Shown here: in pieces, positions 46,675-57,400 of the stretch
Numbering within the stretch: the stretch's first letter is position 1
Layout of the letters: each line of letters begins with the position of its first letter
Program-made: the position numbers and the translations under genes
Assembly: GCF_002278035.1 (NCBI RefSeq)
Contig: NZ_CP022604.1
Span: forward strand, 2,304,501 to 2,368,500
Reading direction: 5' to 3'
From: Ochrobactrum quorumnocens
GTDB taxonomy: Bacteria > Pseudomonadota > Alphaproteobacteria > Rhizobiales > Rhizobiaceae
DNA length: 64,000 nt
Notes under the pieces: generated by a model
Databases searched by the model: none
Seen by the model: the letters and a program-made list of their open reading frames with translations, nothing else
What the model was told of the DNA's origin: nothing

Positions 46675-47258
46675 GATTTCTTCGGCCGCTTCTTTTCGCT
46701 CTGGGGCTTGTTATCTTCACGAAGTGGATTGTCGTCTTCGTCCGCGATCAACCCCGCCGCATGCGGATCGACACGTATCGTGCCTTCCTCAAAATTGATC
46801 TCCGGTACTGCTGCTTCCGTGAAAGGGATCAGCATGGGGCGCTTGCCCTTGAGGCTCAGTTCAATCAGATCGCCACCGCCAAAATCGAAAACGGCACTGA
46901 CAACGCCATAAGACTTGCCGTCAGCATCAAGTGCTTCAAGGCCAATCAGATCAGTTTGAAAAAACTCATCCTCATCAAGATCATCATCCGACAATTGCGA
47001 ACGATCGATAAAAAGCTCGGTTCCGTTCAACGCTTCGGCAGCATTGCGATCATTAACACCTTTAAAGCGTACAACCACCACAGTCTTGGCCGAACGTGCC
47101 TCAAGCACCTCATAGGCTTTGCCCTGTGCATCATAGAGCTGGCCATAGTCGGCAATCGCCAGCGGGTCGTCGGTATATGTCTTGACCCGGACTTCGCCGC
47201 GTATGCCATGGGCGGCTCCAATAACGGCAAGCTGAATAGGGTTCTCTGGGCGCGACAT
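46671..47258 (-). CDS. rimM: Ribosome maturation factor RimM
   Basis: 195 residues. The N-terminal RimM domain has the GxxxGxxG motif in [15 protein letters not shown], and a C-terminal PRC barrel follows ([36 protein letters not shown]). It binds S19 and matures the 30S head. It is the first gene of the run with trmD and DUF4260. The usual upstream partner rpsP is absent, and the upstream neighbour is divergent. Confidence 0.96.
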   Translation of the reverse strand: MSRPENPIQLAVIGAAHGIRGEVRVKTYTDDPLAIADYGQLYDAQGKAYEVLEARSAKTVVVVRFKGVNDRNAAEALNGTELFIDRSQLSDDDLDEDEFFQTDLIGLEALDADGKSYGVVSAVFDFGGGDLIELSLKGKRPMLIPFTEAAVPEINFEEGTIRVDPHAAGLIADEDDNPLREDNKPQSEKKRPKKS

Positions 47259-47406
47259 GAAAATTTCCGTAATTAAGGGCTGTTTTATACCGCTTACTCA
47301 ATTTCCTGTAAAAACGCCAAGAAAAATACAATTTCGCATCTTTACGGCTGGGCAACCTATCAATGGCAAACTGGGTAGATTGTAATGGAAGCAGTGAAAC
47401 CCGGCC

Positions 47407-48354
47407 ATGACGACACAGAGCGAAATCCTGATCCCGGCCCGCGCCGATCTTGCGGCCGCGCGCGAAGAATGGCTGAAAACGCTGAAAGATATGCGCCGTC
47501 TTTCCGAAAACACGCTTGAAGCCTATGAACGCGACACGCGCCAGTTTCTGCATTTTCTAACCCATCATCTGGGAGAACCGCCCTCAATCAAGGATGTCGG
47601 TAATCTGCGTGTTGCTGATCTGCGTTCGTTTCTTGCCAATCGCCGCAATGATGGCGTGGGTGCGCGCACGCTTGGTCGTGGTCTTGCCGGTGTACGGTCA
47701 CTGCTGCGGCATCTGGAAAAACGTGGTCTGGTCAATGCGGCTGGTGCGGCTGCGATACGTGCGCCCCGCCAGCCAAAATCGCTGCCAAAGCCCCTCACCG
47801 CAGAAGATGCGTGCCGTGTTGTTGCAGCTGATGGACAGATGGCAGAGGAGCCGTGGATTGCAGCACGCAATGCTGCGGTCCTGACGCTTCTCTATGGCTG
47901 TGGTCTGCGTATCTCGGAAGCGCTTGGGCTTGCCGGTGACGCGCTCAATGACGCTTCCGCCCTCTCGATCTCAATCACTGGTAAGGGCGGCAAGGCACGC
48001 ATAGTGCCACTGCTTCCGGCGGTGCATCGTGCGGTCGCACAATATCGCGCGCTTTGTCCGTTTGATCTTTCCGTCGAAAAGCCGCTGTTCCGCGGTGCCA
48101 AGGGAGGGATACTGCATTCGGCAATCATCCAGCGAGAAATGCAAAAGCTCCGTGCCGGTCTTGGTCTGCCGGATACTGCAACGCCACATGCGCTGCGCCA
48201 TTCTTTTGCCACGCATCTTTTGGGTCGCGGTGGTGATCTGCGCACCATTCAGGAATTGCTGGGCCATGCGAGCCTGTCGACCACGCAGGTCTATACCGGC
48301 GTCGATACGGCGCGACTTCTCGAAGTTTATGACAAGGCGCATCCGCGCGCCTGA
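47407..48354 (+). CDS. xerC: Site-specific tyrosine recombinase, XerC type
   Basis: 315 residues. The SAM-like core-binding domain (about 20-110) opens with SENTLEAYERDTRQFLHFL. The catalytic residues are the Arg of GCGLRISEAL, the Lys in ITGKGGKAR, HALRHSFATHLL (His and Arg), LLGHASL, and the nucleophile Tyr in TTQVYT. With XerD it resolves chromosome dimers at dif, activated by FtsK, whose gene lies 20 kb away. XerC is chosen over XerD by overall similarity to alphaproteobacterial XerC, so the letter is probable, not certain. Confidence 0.9.
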   Translation: MTTQSEILIPARADLAAAREEWLKTLKDMRRLSENTLEAYERDTRQFLHFLTHHLGEPPSIKDVGNLRVADLRSFLANRRNDGVGARTLGRGLAGVRSLLRHLEKRGLVNAAGAAAIRAPRQPKSLPKPLTAEDACRVVAADGQMAEEPWIAARNAAVLTLLYGCGLRISEALGLAGDALNDASALSISITGKGGKARIVPLLPAVHRAVAQYRALCPFDLSVEKPLFRGAKGGILHSAIIQREMQKLRAGLGLPDTATPHALRHSFATHLLGRGGDLRTIQELLGHASLSTTQVYTGVDTARLLEVYDKAHPRA

Positions 48355-48397
48355 AAATTGGCATTTAATATCGCGCCCGACCACCTATATTCTCTTT

Positions 48398-49405
48398 ATG
48401 AAAAAGCTGTTTCTCCTGTTTGCCTGTGCCCTCTTTGCAAGCTCGATCCATGTTCGCGCGGAAGAGGCTTCCACGACCTGCACCACACGTGGTGTCAATC
48501 TGCTCGACGATCTGGACAAGAAAGACCCAAAACTCTGGGACGAGCTACGCGCAGAAACAGAGACCATTCCCAATCACAAAGGCATTATCTGGAAGATAGA
48601 AAAGGACGGACTGGCACCGTCTTATCTTTTCGGCACCATTCATCTCAGCGACCCTCGTGTGATGAAATTACCGGATACTGCTGCAAAGGCTTATGCGTCT
48701 GCCGACACCATCGTGATCGAAGCCACCGACGTTCTTGATCAGAAAGCTCTTTTTCGGCTCAAGTTGGAACAGCCGGAGCTGATGCTTTTTACCGATGGTA
48801 CGACGCTACAATCGCATCTGCCACCCGATCGCCTTGCCGAAATCACCCAAAAGCTTGAGGCGCGCGGTATTGTTCTTGGCGCTGTCGCCAAAATGAAGCC
48901 GTGGATCGTCAGCAGCCTGCTGGCACTTCCCAAATGTGAGCGGGAACGAAAGCTGCGCGGCGAAGCGTTTCTCGATGGTCAACTTGCAGGGGACGCCGAA
49001 GAAGAAGGACGCCCCGTGGAAGGATTGGAGACAGCAGCCGAACAACTAGGCGCCATGAACAAGCTTCCGCTCGATTTTCATATGCGCAATCTGATTGCCA
49101 CCGCTGATTTCGGCGACGCAATCGAAGACACCACAGAGACAATGATCGCCCTTTATCTTCAGGGCGAAGCCGGAATGATCATGCCCGCTCTACGCAAAAT
49201 TGTTCCCGGTGATCTGACCGATGAAGACTATGATCTTTTCCAGAAAGTCATGCTCACCGACCGCAATCACACCATGGCGGAACGTGCAGCCCCACTTCTT
49301 GAGAAAGGCGGGATGTTCATTGCTGTTGGTGCGCTACATTTGCCCGGCAAAGAAGGTCTGGTCGAATTGTTACGCAATGAGGGTTATCGCGTCTCGGCAA
49401 TGTAA
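48398..49405 (+). CDS. TraB/GumN-family protein
   Basis: 335 residues from the ATG at 48398. The N-terminal signal peptide (MKKLFLLFACALFASS...RAEE) indicates export. The family motifs are SYLFGTIHLSDPRV (the GTxH motif) near residue 75 and AVGALHLPGKEGLVELL (GxxH) near the C-terminus. These motifs mark the erythromycin-esterase/Tiki-like metalloprotease fold, and some members are exopolysaccharide or host-interaction factors. The function in this organism is unknown. Confidence 0.88.
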   Translation: MKKLFLLFACALFASSIHVRAEEASTTCTTRGVNLLDDLDKKDPKLWDELRAETETIPNHKGIIWKIEKDGLAPSYLFGTIHLSDPRVMKLPDTAAKAYASADTIVIEATDVLDQKALFRLKLEQPELMLFTDGTTLQSHLPPDRLAEITQKLEARGIVLGAVAKMKPWIVSSLLALPKCERERKLRGEAFLDGQLAGDAEEEGRPVEGLETAAEQLGAMNKLPLDFHMRNLIATADFGDAIEDTTETMIALYLQGEAGMIMPALRKIVPGDLTDEDYDLFQKVMLTDRNHTMAERAAPLLEKGGMFIAVGALHLPGKEGLVELLRNEGYRVSAM

Positions 49406-49470
49406 GACGGAACAATCGGAACTTCTTTGCGTTAACTCTCCAATGGATACAACCAACTGGAGGAGAGCTA

Positions 49471-49755
49471 ATGGTTGACCCACTCGATCCCCGTAATGAT
49501 CCGCTGAACAGTCCGCGTCATGCCGACCCGCTCGCCAACCCCGTCGGAAGGCCGCCACAGCCCAGAGGAAGCAACGGCCTTATGCTGGCTGTTATTCTGG
49601 TAGCGGCCATTCTGATACTCGGCTATTTCTTTTATCGCGGCGGCAGTAGCACGGATACGGCAGCACCGGCGCCGCCTGCTGCACAGGGCGAAACCACGAT
49701 GCCGCCCGCAGCACCGCCTGCAACTCCACCAGCCACACCGCCAGCACAAAACTAA
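49471..49755 (+). CDS. Small proline-rich single-span membrane protein
   Basis: 94 residues. A Pro/Asp/Asn-rich cytosolic N-terminus (about 1-35) precedes one membrane segment (about 37-56, LMLAVILVAAILILGYFFY) and a C-terminal low-complexity tail with repeats of PPAT. The ribosome site GGAGGAGAG is very strong. I do not recognise a family; the layout suggests an envelope-linked anchor. A terminator follows. Confidence 0.82.
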   Translation: MVDPLDPRNDPLNSPRHADPLANPVGRPPQPRGSNGLMLAVILVAAILILGYFFYRGGSSTDTAAPAPPAAQGETTMPPAAPPATPPATPPAQN

Positions 49756-49759
49756 TCCT

Positions 49760-49788
49760 AAAAAAGGCCCGCTTTCGCGGGCCTTTTG
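49760..49788. terminator. Rho-independent terminator
   Basis: aaaaaaggcccgc/gcgggcctttt stem between convergent genes, immediately after the small membrane-protein gene. Confidence 0.88.
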
Positions 49789-49809
49789 CATACCGAGCTT
49801 AAACAACAA

Positions 49810-51216
49810 TTACATATGGATCGGCTTGGCGAAGGTCGCCAGTGCCGATTCACGAACAGCTTCCGACATGGTTGGATGCGCATGGCAGGTACGTGCGAGA
49901 TCTTCAGACGAACCACCAAACTCCATCAGAACAGCCAGTTCGTGGATCATTTCACCAGCATTATAACCAAGGATATGAGCACCCAATACGCGATCAGTTG
50001 CCTTGTCGGCGAGGATCTTCACGAAACCATCCGTGTGCAGCATGGCGCGTGCGCGACCGTTTGCCGTGAACGGGAACTTGCCGATCTTGTATTCGATGCC
50101 TGCGGCTTTCAGCTCTTCTTCGGTCTTGCCGACAGACGCTACTTCTGGCTGCGTGTAAACAACGCTTGGAATAACGTCAAAGTTTACGTGTCCAGCCTGA
50201 CCGGCAATGATTTCAGCAACCGCGATGCCTTCGTCCTCGGCCTTGTGCGCAAGCATCGGGCCCTGCACAACGTCGCCGATGGCATAGATGCCTTCGACAT
50301 TGGTGCGCCAGTGACCGTCGATTGCAATGCGACCGCGATCGTCGACATTCACGCCTGCTTCCGCAAGGCCAAGACCATCCGTGTAAGGACGGCGACCCGT
50401 GGAAATCAGAACGGCATCAGCGTCAATGGTTTCGGCATCGCCACCCTTGACTGGTTCAAAGGTCACTTTCGCACCCTTACCGGCCTTTTCAACGCCAGTA
50501 ACCTTTGCGTTCAGCTTGAAAACAATACCCTGCTTTTCGAGAAGACGCTGGAACTGCTTGGATACTTCGCCATCCATCGCGCCAAGCACCTTGTCGAGAT
50601 ATTCGACAACGGTCACTTTCGCTCCCAGACGTGCCCAGACCGAACCAAGTTCGAGACCAATTACGCCGCCGCCAACGACAACTAAATGACCCGGAACCTT
50701 GTCGAAAGCGATTGCGCCGGTCGAGGACACAATGATTTTTTCATCAATGTCGACCTTGACGCCAGGAATGCCAGCAACGTCTGAACCGGTTGCGATGATG
50801 ATGTTCTTAGCTTCGATTTCCTGAACAGTTCCGTCTTCAGCGGTCACGGAAACCTTGCCCTTGGCAACGATCTTGCCGGTGCCGATAAAAGGCGTGATCT
50901 TGTTTTTCTTGAACAGGAATTCAACGCCAGTGACGTTCGACTTTACCGTCGCGTCCTTGTGAGCCAGCATTTTTTCGAGGTTGAGCTTCGGCTTACCGAT
51001 TTCAACGCCCAGCGTGTCGAAGGAATGACCGGCTTCAGCAAACACTTCGGATGCGTGCAGCAGCGCCTTGGAAGGAATGCAGCCAACATTGAGACAAGTG
51101 CCGCCAAAGGTCTTGCGCTTTTCCACAACAGCCACGGAAAGGCCGAGCTGTGCGGCCTTGATTGCGGCGACATAACCGCCAGGGCCGGTACCGATGACAA
51201 CCACATCGTAAGACAT
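49810..51216 (-). CDS. lpdA: Dihydrolipoamide dehydrogenase (E3)
   Basis: 468 residues. The FAD motif is VVIGTGPGGYVAAI. The redox disulfide is in GGTCLNVGCIPSKALL. The NAD+ motif is VVVGGGVIGLELGSV, and the dimer-interface His-Glu pair lies in CHAHPTMSEA. It reoxidises dihydrolipoamide in the 2-oxoglutarate dehydrogenase complex (and possibly others). It closes the mdh-suc block, but three small genes come between it and sucB. Confidence 0.97.
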   Translation of the reverse strand: MSYDVVVIGTGPGGYVAAIKAAQLGLSVAVVEKRKTFGGTCLNVGCIPSKALLHASEVFAEAGHSFDTLGVEIGKPKLNLEKMLAHKDATVKSNVTGVEFLFKKNKITPFIGTGKIVAKGKVSVTAEDGTVQEIEAKNIIIATGSDVAGIPGVKVDIDEKIIVSSTGAIAFDKVPGHLVVVGGGVIGLELGSVWARLGAKVTVVEYLDKVLGAMDGEVSKQFQRLLEKQGIVFKLNAKVTGVEKAGKGAKVTFEPVKGGDAETIDADAVLISTGRRPYTDGLGLAEAGVNVDDRGRIAIDGHWRTNVEGIYAIGDVVQGPMLAHKAEDEGIAVAEIIAGQAGHVNFDVIPSVVYTQPEVASVGKTEEELKAAGIEYKIGKFPFTANGRARAMLHTDGFVKILADKATDRVLGAHILGYNAGEMIHELAVLMEFGGSSEDLARTCHAHPTMSEAVRESALATFAKPIHM

Positions 51217-51292
51217 TGAACTATCCTTCTTCAGTCTGATCCAGAATGGGTCGTTCTAAGACCCTTAAACTTTCATACGACCGGTAATCCGG

Positions 51293-51835
51293 TCATTCTT
51301 CTTCAGGCGAGCACGATTTGAAACGGAACGTTTCAAATTGCAGCGGCTTTTCAGGCTTCGCTGCACCAAAATCATACCCGTCCAGCGCCGTTGCCAGATC
51401 GGGAAACAGGATGGCCTGCGCTGCTGGCTCATCGGCCTTCGGCAGCACATCCGCTTCTGCACCTTCCTTCAGCGCGTAGACAACGCTTTGCCAGAGGCTG
51501 CAATCATCGAGGTCCTCCGGATCGGTGCCACCATTCTTGCAGTTATAGGTAATGAGCGCATAGGGGCGTGCAACCCCCTCTTCCGGCCAAATGACGAGGC
51601 CGGAGAGTTTGAACTCTGGCTTATCATCGGCAGTGATTGTGAATTCGTTGGTCGGTGCCGGGCTCATCTTGAGCGCATTGGACTGCGCGGCATGAAAAGT
51701 CAGCGTGTAGGCGTCACCCTGATCGCGATAAACAGCGCGGTTCTGCGTACAAGCGGCCTGAACGGCGCTTGAAAAAACCGTCACGGCCAGCGCCGATGCA
51801 GCCACCACCTTGAAGAGCTTCTTCACATCATGCAT
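51293..51835 (-). CDS. Secreted protein of unknown function
   Basis: 180 residues with a standard signal peptide (cleavage after VQA, about residue 27). The mature protein is acidic and has four or more Cys (ACTQN, YNCKNGG, DDCSLWQ, KSCSPEEE), consistent with disulfide bonds in the periplasm. No domain is recognised. It sits between the LysE gene and lpdA on the same strand. Confidence 0.78.
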   Translation of the reverse strand: MHDVKKLFKVVAASALAVTVFSSAVQAACTQNRAVYRDQGDAYTLTFHAAQSNALKMSPAPTNEFTITADDKPEFKLSGLVIWPEEGVARPYALITYNCKNGGTDPEDLDDCSLWQSVVYALKEGAEADVLPKADEPAAQAILFPDLATALDGYDFGAAKPEKPLQFETFRFKSCSPEEE

Positions 51836-51869
51836 CTGTCGGTTCTCCTCGGTTGTCCGGCAGTTCGCG

Positions 51870-52508
51870 CTACTGCGCTTTCACGATGGCAAGTTTCAGA
51901 CCAAGAGCAATGAAAACCACGCCGCTTGTTCTGTCGATCCATTTTGAAGCGCGCGAGAAAACGGCACGCATCTTAGGCGTCGTCATGAAAAGGCTGACAC
52001 CGATAAACCACGAAATCAAAGTCGTGGCCATAACCACACCGTAACCAAGTTTGACTTCGGTTGGCGTATGAACGCTGATAACCGTCGAAAAGATGGAGAG
52101 GAAGAAGAAGACCGCCTTCGGATTAAGCGCATTAGCGGCAAAGCCCAGGCTGAAAGCCTTGAGTGCACTTTGCTTGCGGCTCGGCTCCTGCGCGGTCATA
52201 TCGACATCGATCTTGGTGGCACCTGCGCGCAACGCCTTGATGCCGATATAGATCAGATAGGCGACGCCACACCATTTGACGATGTTGAAGAGATAGATCG
52301 ACTGAGAAATGATCAGCCCCAGGCCAAGCACCGTATAGGTGACATGCATCATGAAGGCAGCACCAATGCCGAAGCTGGTGATGATCGCTTCGCGACGTCC
52401 CTGCATCAACGACTGACGGATCACCATCGCAAGATCAGCACCCGGCGAAACGATAGCAAAGACGAAAATCGCCATCAGAGATGCAAGTTCAAACAGATAG
52501 GGATGCAT
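51870..52508 (-). CDS. LysE/RhtB-family amino-acid exporter
   Basis: 212 residues from the ATG at 52508, with an AAGGA ribosome site; a GTG 21 nt upstream is less likely. Six membrane segments are visible. The family motif SPGADLAMVIRQSLMQGRREAI, with the following FGIGAAFMMHVTYTVLG, is diagnostic of LysE/RhtB. It exports amino acids such as homoserine, threonine or lysine; which one cannot be told. Confidence 0.92.
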   Translation of the reverse strand: MHPYLFELASLMAIFVFAIVSPGADLAMVIRQSLMQGRREAIITSFGIGAAFMMHVTYTVLGLGLIISQSIYLFNIVKWCGVAYLIYIGIKALRAGATKIDVDMTAQEPSRKQSALKAFSLGFAANALNPKAVFFFLSIFSTVISVHTPTEVKLGYGVVMATTLISWFIGVSLFMTTPKMRAVFSRASKWIDRTSGVVFIALGLKLAIVKAQ

Positions 52509-52549
52509 CACTTTTCCTTCGCTCCGCACCCGTCAGATGCGGACAACCG

Positions 52550-52963
52550 TCAAAAAACCAGATTGAAAAACATGAGCGCAAGCCCGACCAGCGAACCGAT
52601 CCAGACGAGCGAGCGGATATAGGGAATACCCGCAAGATAAAGCGGAATATAGACAATGCGGCATGCAAACCAGATCCACGCACCGTAAAGCCCCCATCCG
52701 TGAGCATCGCCCTTGAACACAAGTGCAAGCGCCAAAGCGATAAATGCGGGATAGGTTTCGCGGAAATTATTGGAGGCACGTTCCGCGCGACCGGCAAGAT
52801 GGCCGGTGGGTTTCAACCCATTGTCGCGCGGACCCGCATTCCATTGAGAGCCGAGTTCCTTCGTCACTGTCCAGCCCTGCAGGAGGATATGAAACACCAG
52901 CAGGACAACACTCCAGCCAATCAGCGGGAGAAAAGGTGACGCGGAAAATAAACCCGGCTCCAT
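52550..52963 (-). CDS. MAPEG-family membrane protein
   Basis: 137 residues from the ATG at 52963, with the ribosome site AAGGA. Four membrane segments are visible. The MAPEG features are the conserved RASNNFRETYPAFIALALAL helix and CRIVYIPLYLAGIPYIRS. Bacterial MAPEG proteins include glutathione-dependent enzymes, but most are uncharacterised. It lies downstream of sucB and a palindromic repeat... on the same strand as, and just before, the LysE gene. Confidence 0.88.
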   Translation of the reverse strand: MEPGLFSASPFLPLIGWSVVLLVFHILLQGWTVTKELGSQWNAGPRDNGLKPTGHLAGRAERASNNFRETYPAFIALALALVFKGDAHGWGLYGAWIWFACRIVYIPLYLAGIPYIRSLVWIGSLVGLALMFFNLVF

Positions 52964-52978
52964 CACGTAATTCCTTGT

Positions 52979-53083
52979 TAAAGCATTTGAACCAAAAACT
53001 GCGAAGCCGTTTGGCGTTGGATAATGCGCAAAAACAAATAGTTACAGCGGCTCCAACGATTCAGTCTTAACTGAAACCGTTGT
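52979..53083. repeat. RIME/Bru-RS-like element, full copy
   Basis: aaagcatttgaaccaaaaactg...ataatgcgcaaaaac, then acagcggctccaacgattc and aactgaaaccgttgtac. It separates sucB from the MAPEG gene. Confidence 0.7.
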
Positions 53084-53089
53084 ACGCGT

Positions 53090-53114
53090 CCCCTGAAAGC
53101 CGTGCCTTCAGGGG
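53090..53114 (-). terminator. Hairpin after sucB, possible terminator or processing site
   Basis: CCCCTGAA/TTCAGGGG stem, 9-nt loop, 10 nt past the sucB stop. There is no T run, so processing or attenuation is as likely as termination. Confidence 0.5.
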
Positions 53115-53123
53115 TATCGCATC

Positions 53124-54353
53124 TTACAGGTCGAGAACGAGACGTTCCGGATCTTCGAGGCTTTCCTTGACGCGGACGAGGAAGGTTACGGCTTCCTTGC
53201 CGTCAACGATGCGGTGATCGTAGCTCAGTGCCAGATACATCATCGGACGGATAACGATCTGACCGCCAACAACAACCGGGCGATCCTGGATCTTGTGCAT
53301 ACCGAGAATACCCGACTGCGGCGCATTGAGGATCGGCGAGGACATCAGCGAGCCGTAAACACCACCATTGGTGATGGTGAAGGTGCCGCCCTGCATGTCG
53401 CCAACCGAAAGCGAACCGTCGCGTGCTGCCTTGGCAAGACGTCCCAGTTCTTTTTCAACGCCAGCGATCGAAAGCTGATCTGCATCACGGATGACAGGAA
53501 CAACAAGACCCTTGTCGGTGCCGACAGCCATGCCAACATGCGCAAAGTTCTTGTAGATGATGTCGGTGCCGTCGATCTCGGCGTTAACAGCCGGGATTTC
53601 CTTGAGCGCATGGGTTACAGCCTTCGTGAAGAAACCCATGAAGCCAAGCTTCACGCCGTGCTTCTTTTCAAAGATGTCCTTATAACGCGAACGCAGTTCC
53701 ATCACAGCAGACATGTCGACTTCGTTGTAAGTCGTCAGCATTGCAGCGGTGTTCTGTGCGTCTTTCAGACGACGTGCAATCGTCTGACGCAGGCGGGTCA
53801 TCTTCACGCGTTCTTCGCGCGATGCGTCGCCAGCTGATGATGCCGGACGGGCAGCAGCAGGTGCTGCGGCGGCAGCCGGAGCGGCCGAAACGCCCTTTGC
53901 AATCGCATCAAGAACATCGCCCTTGAGAACCTGACCGCGCTTGCCCGAACCTTCAACCTGATCAGCCGAAAGGCCATTTTCAGAAAGGATCTTGGAGGCA
54001 GCAGGGGCTGGCTGCATTGCAGGTCCCGAGGTTGAAGCAGCCGGGGCAGAAGCAGCGGCGGTCGGAGCGGCAGCCGCTGGCTTGGCTTCTTCCTTCTTAG
54101 GAGCAGGAGCGGAACCCGCGCCCGAAATCTGGCCGAGCAGTGCGTTGACTTCAACGGTGTCACCTTCCTGCGCCACGATTTCAGCGAGAACGCCAGCAGC
54201 CGCTGCCGGAACTTCAATCGTCACCTTGTCGGTTTCCAGTTCCACCAGCGGTTCGTCAGCAGCGATAGCGTCGCCAACCTTCTTGAACCACTTTCCGATG
54301 GTTGCCTCAGTAACGGACTCCCCAAGCGTGGGAACGCGAATTTCGGTGGCCAT
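53124..54353 (-). CDS. sucB: 2-oxoglutarate dehydrogenase E2 (dihydrolipoamide succinyltransferase)
   Basis: 409 residues. The lipoyl domain (1-77) carries the modified Lys in ETDKVTIEV. An Ala/Pro-rich linker (about 80-115) is followed by the E1/E3-binding domain ([29 protein letters not shown]) and the catalytic domain, whose active site is in [12 protein letters not shown]. It forms the core of the complex that turns 2-oxoglutarate into succinyl-CoA. It follows sucA by 92 nt. Confidence 0.98.
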   Translation of the reverse strand: MATEIRVPTLGESVTEATIGKWFKKVGDAIAADEPLVELETDKVTIEVPAAAAGVLAEIVAQEGDTVEVNALLGQISGAGSAPAPKKEEAKPAAAAPTAAASAPAASTSGPAMQPAPAASKILSENGLSADQVEGSGKRGQVLKGDVLDAIAKGVSAAPAAAAAPAAARPASSAGDASREERVKMTRLRQTIARRLKDAQNTAAMLTTYNEVDMSAVMELRSRYKDIFEKKHGVKLGFMGFFTKAVTHALKEIPAVNAEIDGTDIIYKNFAHVGMAVGTDKGLVVPVIRDADQLSIAGVEKELGRLAKAARDGSLSVGDMQGGTFTITNGGVYGSLMSSPILNAPQSGILGMHKIQDRPVVVGGQIVIRPMMYLALSYDHRIVDGKEAVTFLVRVKESLEDPERLVLDL

Positions 54354-54445
54354 GGTTTCTTCTTCCGTGATCTTCGATCTTTAGATTTTACGTTCAATTC
54401 AAGCTGGAAGCGATTTTTCCAAACCGCTCCAAGCCGAAAATTAAA

Positions 54446-57400
54446 TTAGTTTCCAAGCGCATCCTCGAGGAAAGCCTCGAGCTGTGCAAGATGCTTCGAC
54501 ATCAGACCCGTCGCAGGCGAAGCTGCTGCCGGACGACCGGTGTAGCGAACGCGCTGATGCTTGGCGTCGATATGTGCAAGAACCCATTCCAGATACGGAT
54601 CGATGAACGACCACGCACCCATGTTCTTTGGTTCTTCCTGACACCAGACGATTTCCGCATGACGGAAGCGCGAGAGCTCATTGATGAGCGCCTTAGCCGG
54701 GAACGGATAAAGCTGTTCCACACGCAGCAGGTAGACATCATCGATGCCACGCTTTTCGCGCTCTTCATACAGATCGTAATAGACCTTGCCCGAGCACAGA
54801 ACGACGCGACGGATCTTGGCATCCTTCTGAAGCTTGATCCCATCGCCCTTGTTGTACTGGGCATCATCCCATAGCAGACGGTGGAACGAAGAATCGCCCG
54901 ACAGTTCGTTGAGGGTCGAAACAGCACGCTTGTGGCGCAGCAGCGATTTCGGCGTCATCATGATGAGCGGCTTACGGAAGTCACGCTTCATCTGACGGCG
55001 CAGAATGTGGAAGTAGTTAGCCGGCGTCGTAACGTTGGCGACCTGCATGTTATCTTCCGCACACATCTGCAACCAGCGCTCCAGACGTGCCGAGGAATGC
55101 TCAGGACCTTGACCTTCAAAACCATGCGGCAGAAGGCAGACAAGACCGGACATACGAAGCCACTTGCGCTCACCCGACGAGATGAACTGATCGAAAACGA
55201 CCTGTGCACCGTTGGCGAAATCGCCGAACTGAGCTTCCCAGAGGACCAGAGCACGCGGATCGGACAGCGAATAACCATATTCGTAGCCGAGCACTGCTTC
55301 TTCCGAAAGCATCGAGTTGATGGCTTCGTAGATCGCCTGCCCCTTCTGAATGTTGTTCAGGGGCGTATAGCGGTTCTGGGTTTCCTGATCGTAGAGAACC
55401 GTGTGACGCTGCGAGAAAGTGCCGCGTTCAACGTCCTGACCCGACAGGCGGATCGGGCTGCCTTCAGCAACCAGCGAACCAAACGCCAGCGATTCAGCGG
55501 TTGCCCAATCGATGCCTTCACCGGTTTCGATCATCTTGGCGCGGTTATCAAGGAAGCGCTGGATGGTGCGATGGACGTTGAAATCCTTCGGCACTTCAAC
55601 AAGCTTCTTACCGATTTCCTTGAGCGTCTTGATCGGTACACCGGTCTTGCCGCGGCGCTGTTCGTCTGCATTGTCTGCTGTGCGCAGGCCAGCCCAGGCA
55701 CCGTCCAGCCAGTCAGCCTTGTTTGGCTTATAACTCTGACCAGCTTCAAATTCCTGTTCAAGCCGCTCACGCCAGTCCGCCTTCATCTTGTCGATGTCAG
55801 CCTGCGTTACAAGACCTTCGCCAAGCAGCTTTTCGCTGTAGAGCTGAACAGTGGTCTTATGAGCGCGGATTTCCTTGTACATCAACGGCTGGGTGAATGA
55901 AGGTTCGTCACCTTCATTGTGGCCGAAGCGACGGTAGCAGAACATGTCGATGACCACCGGCTTGTGGAAGGTCATGCGGAATTCCATTGCAACCTTGGCT
56001 GCAAAAACCACAGCTTCCGGATCGTCACCATTGACGTGGAAGATCGGCGCTTCAATCATCTTTGCCACATCCGATGGATAAGGCGATGAACGCGAGAAGG
56101 CCGGATTGGTGGTGAAACCGATCTGGTTGTTGATGATGAAGTGCAGCGTACCGCCGACGCGGTGACCCTTAAGGCCCGAAAGACCAAGGCACTCAGCTAC
56201 AACGCCCTGACCAGCGAATGCAGCATCACCGTGCAGCAGCAGCGGCAGAACCTTTGCGCGTTCGCTCAATGGCACCATGTCATCGCGGGTGCGGCCAACA
56301 AGCAGGTCCTGCTTGGCGCGCGCCTTACCCATGACAACCGGGTTGACGATTTCAAGATGCGACGGATTTGCGGTCAGCGAAAGGTGAACCTTGTTGCCAT
56401 CGAACTCACGGTCCGATGAAGCACCAAGGTGATACTTCACGTCGCCCGAACCTTCCACATCGTCCGGTGCGTAAGAACCGCCCTTGAACTCGTGGAAGAT
56501 AGCGCGATGCGGCTTGCCCATAACCTGGGAAAGCACGTTCAGACGACCACGGTGCGCCATGCCGAGCACGACTTCCTTGAGGCCCATCTGGCCGCCACGC
56601 TTGACGATCTGTTCCAGTGCCGGAATCAGAGATTCACCGCCATCAAGACCAAAACGCTTGGTGCCCTTATACTTCACGTCAATGAACTGCTCGAAACCTT
56701 CGGCTTCGATCAGCTTCGACAGAATGGCCTTCTTGCCTTCAGCAGTGAAAGCATAGCCTTTGTCTGGACCTTCGATGCGTTCCTGAATCCAAGCCTTTTC
56801 AACTGGATCGGAAATATGCATGAACTCGACGCCGATATTGCCGCAATAGGTGCGCTTGAGGATTTCAAGCATCTGCGGAACGGTCGCATATTCGAGACCG
56901 AGTACGTTGTCGATGAAGATCTTGCGTGTGTAGTCAGCAGGCGTAAACCCATAGCTCGATGGATCGAGTTCGCTGAAATCATTTGGCTTTTCAGCAAGAC
57001 CGAGCGGATCGAGATTGGCATGCAGATGGCCGCGCATGCGATAGGCACGGATCATCATGATGGCGCGAACGCTGTCGCGTGCAGCCTGTGCAATCTCTTC
57101 GGCTGTCAGGGCAGCAGCTGCCGCACTTTTGGCATCGCCTTTTCCGGCTTTACCCTTCAGCTTGTCGGTAACGTGCTTTTCAACGTCAGCCCAGTTGCCA
57201 TCAAGCGCGGATACCAGCTCGCCATTCGCAGGAATGGGCCAGTTCGGCTTTGTCCAGGATGCACCCTGCGCATTCTTGCGCACATCATCGGCGTCGTCTT
57301 TCAGCTGCGCGAAGAAATCGCGCCACTCAGCATCGACCGAGTTGGGATCATCCTCATACTTGGCGTAAAGCTCCTCGATATAATCGGCATTGCCGCCATA

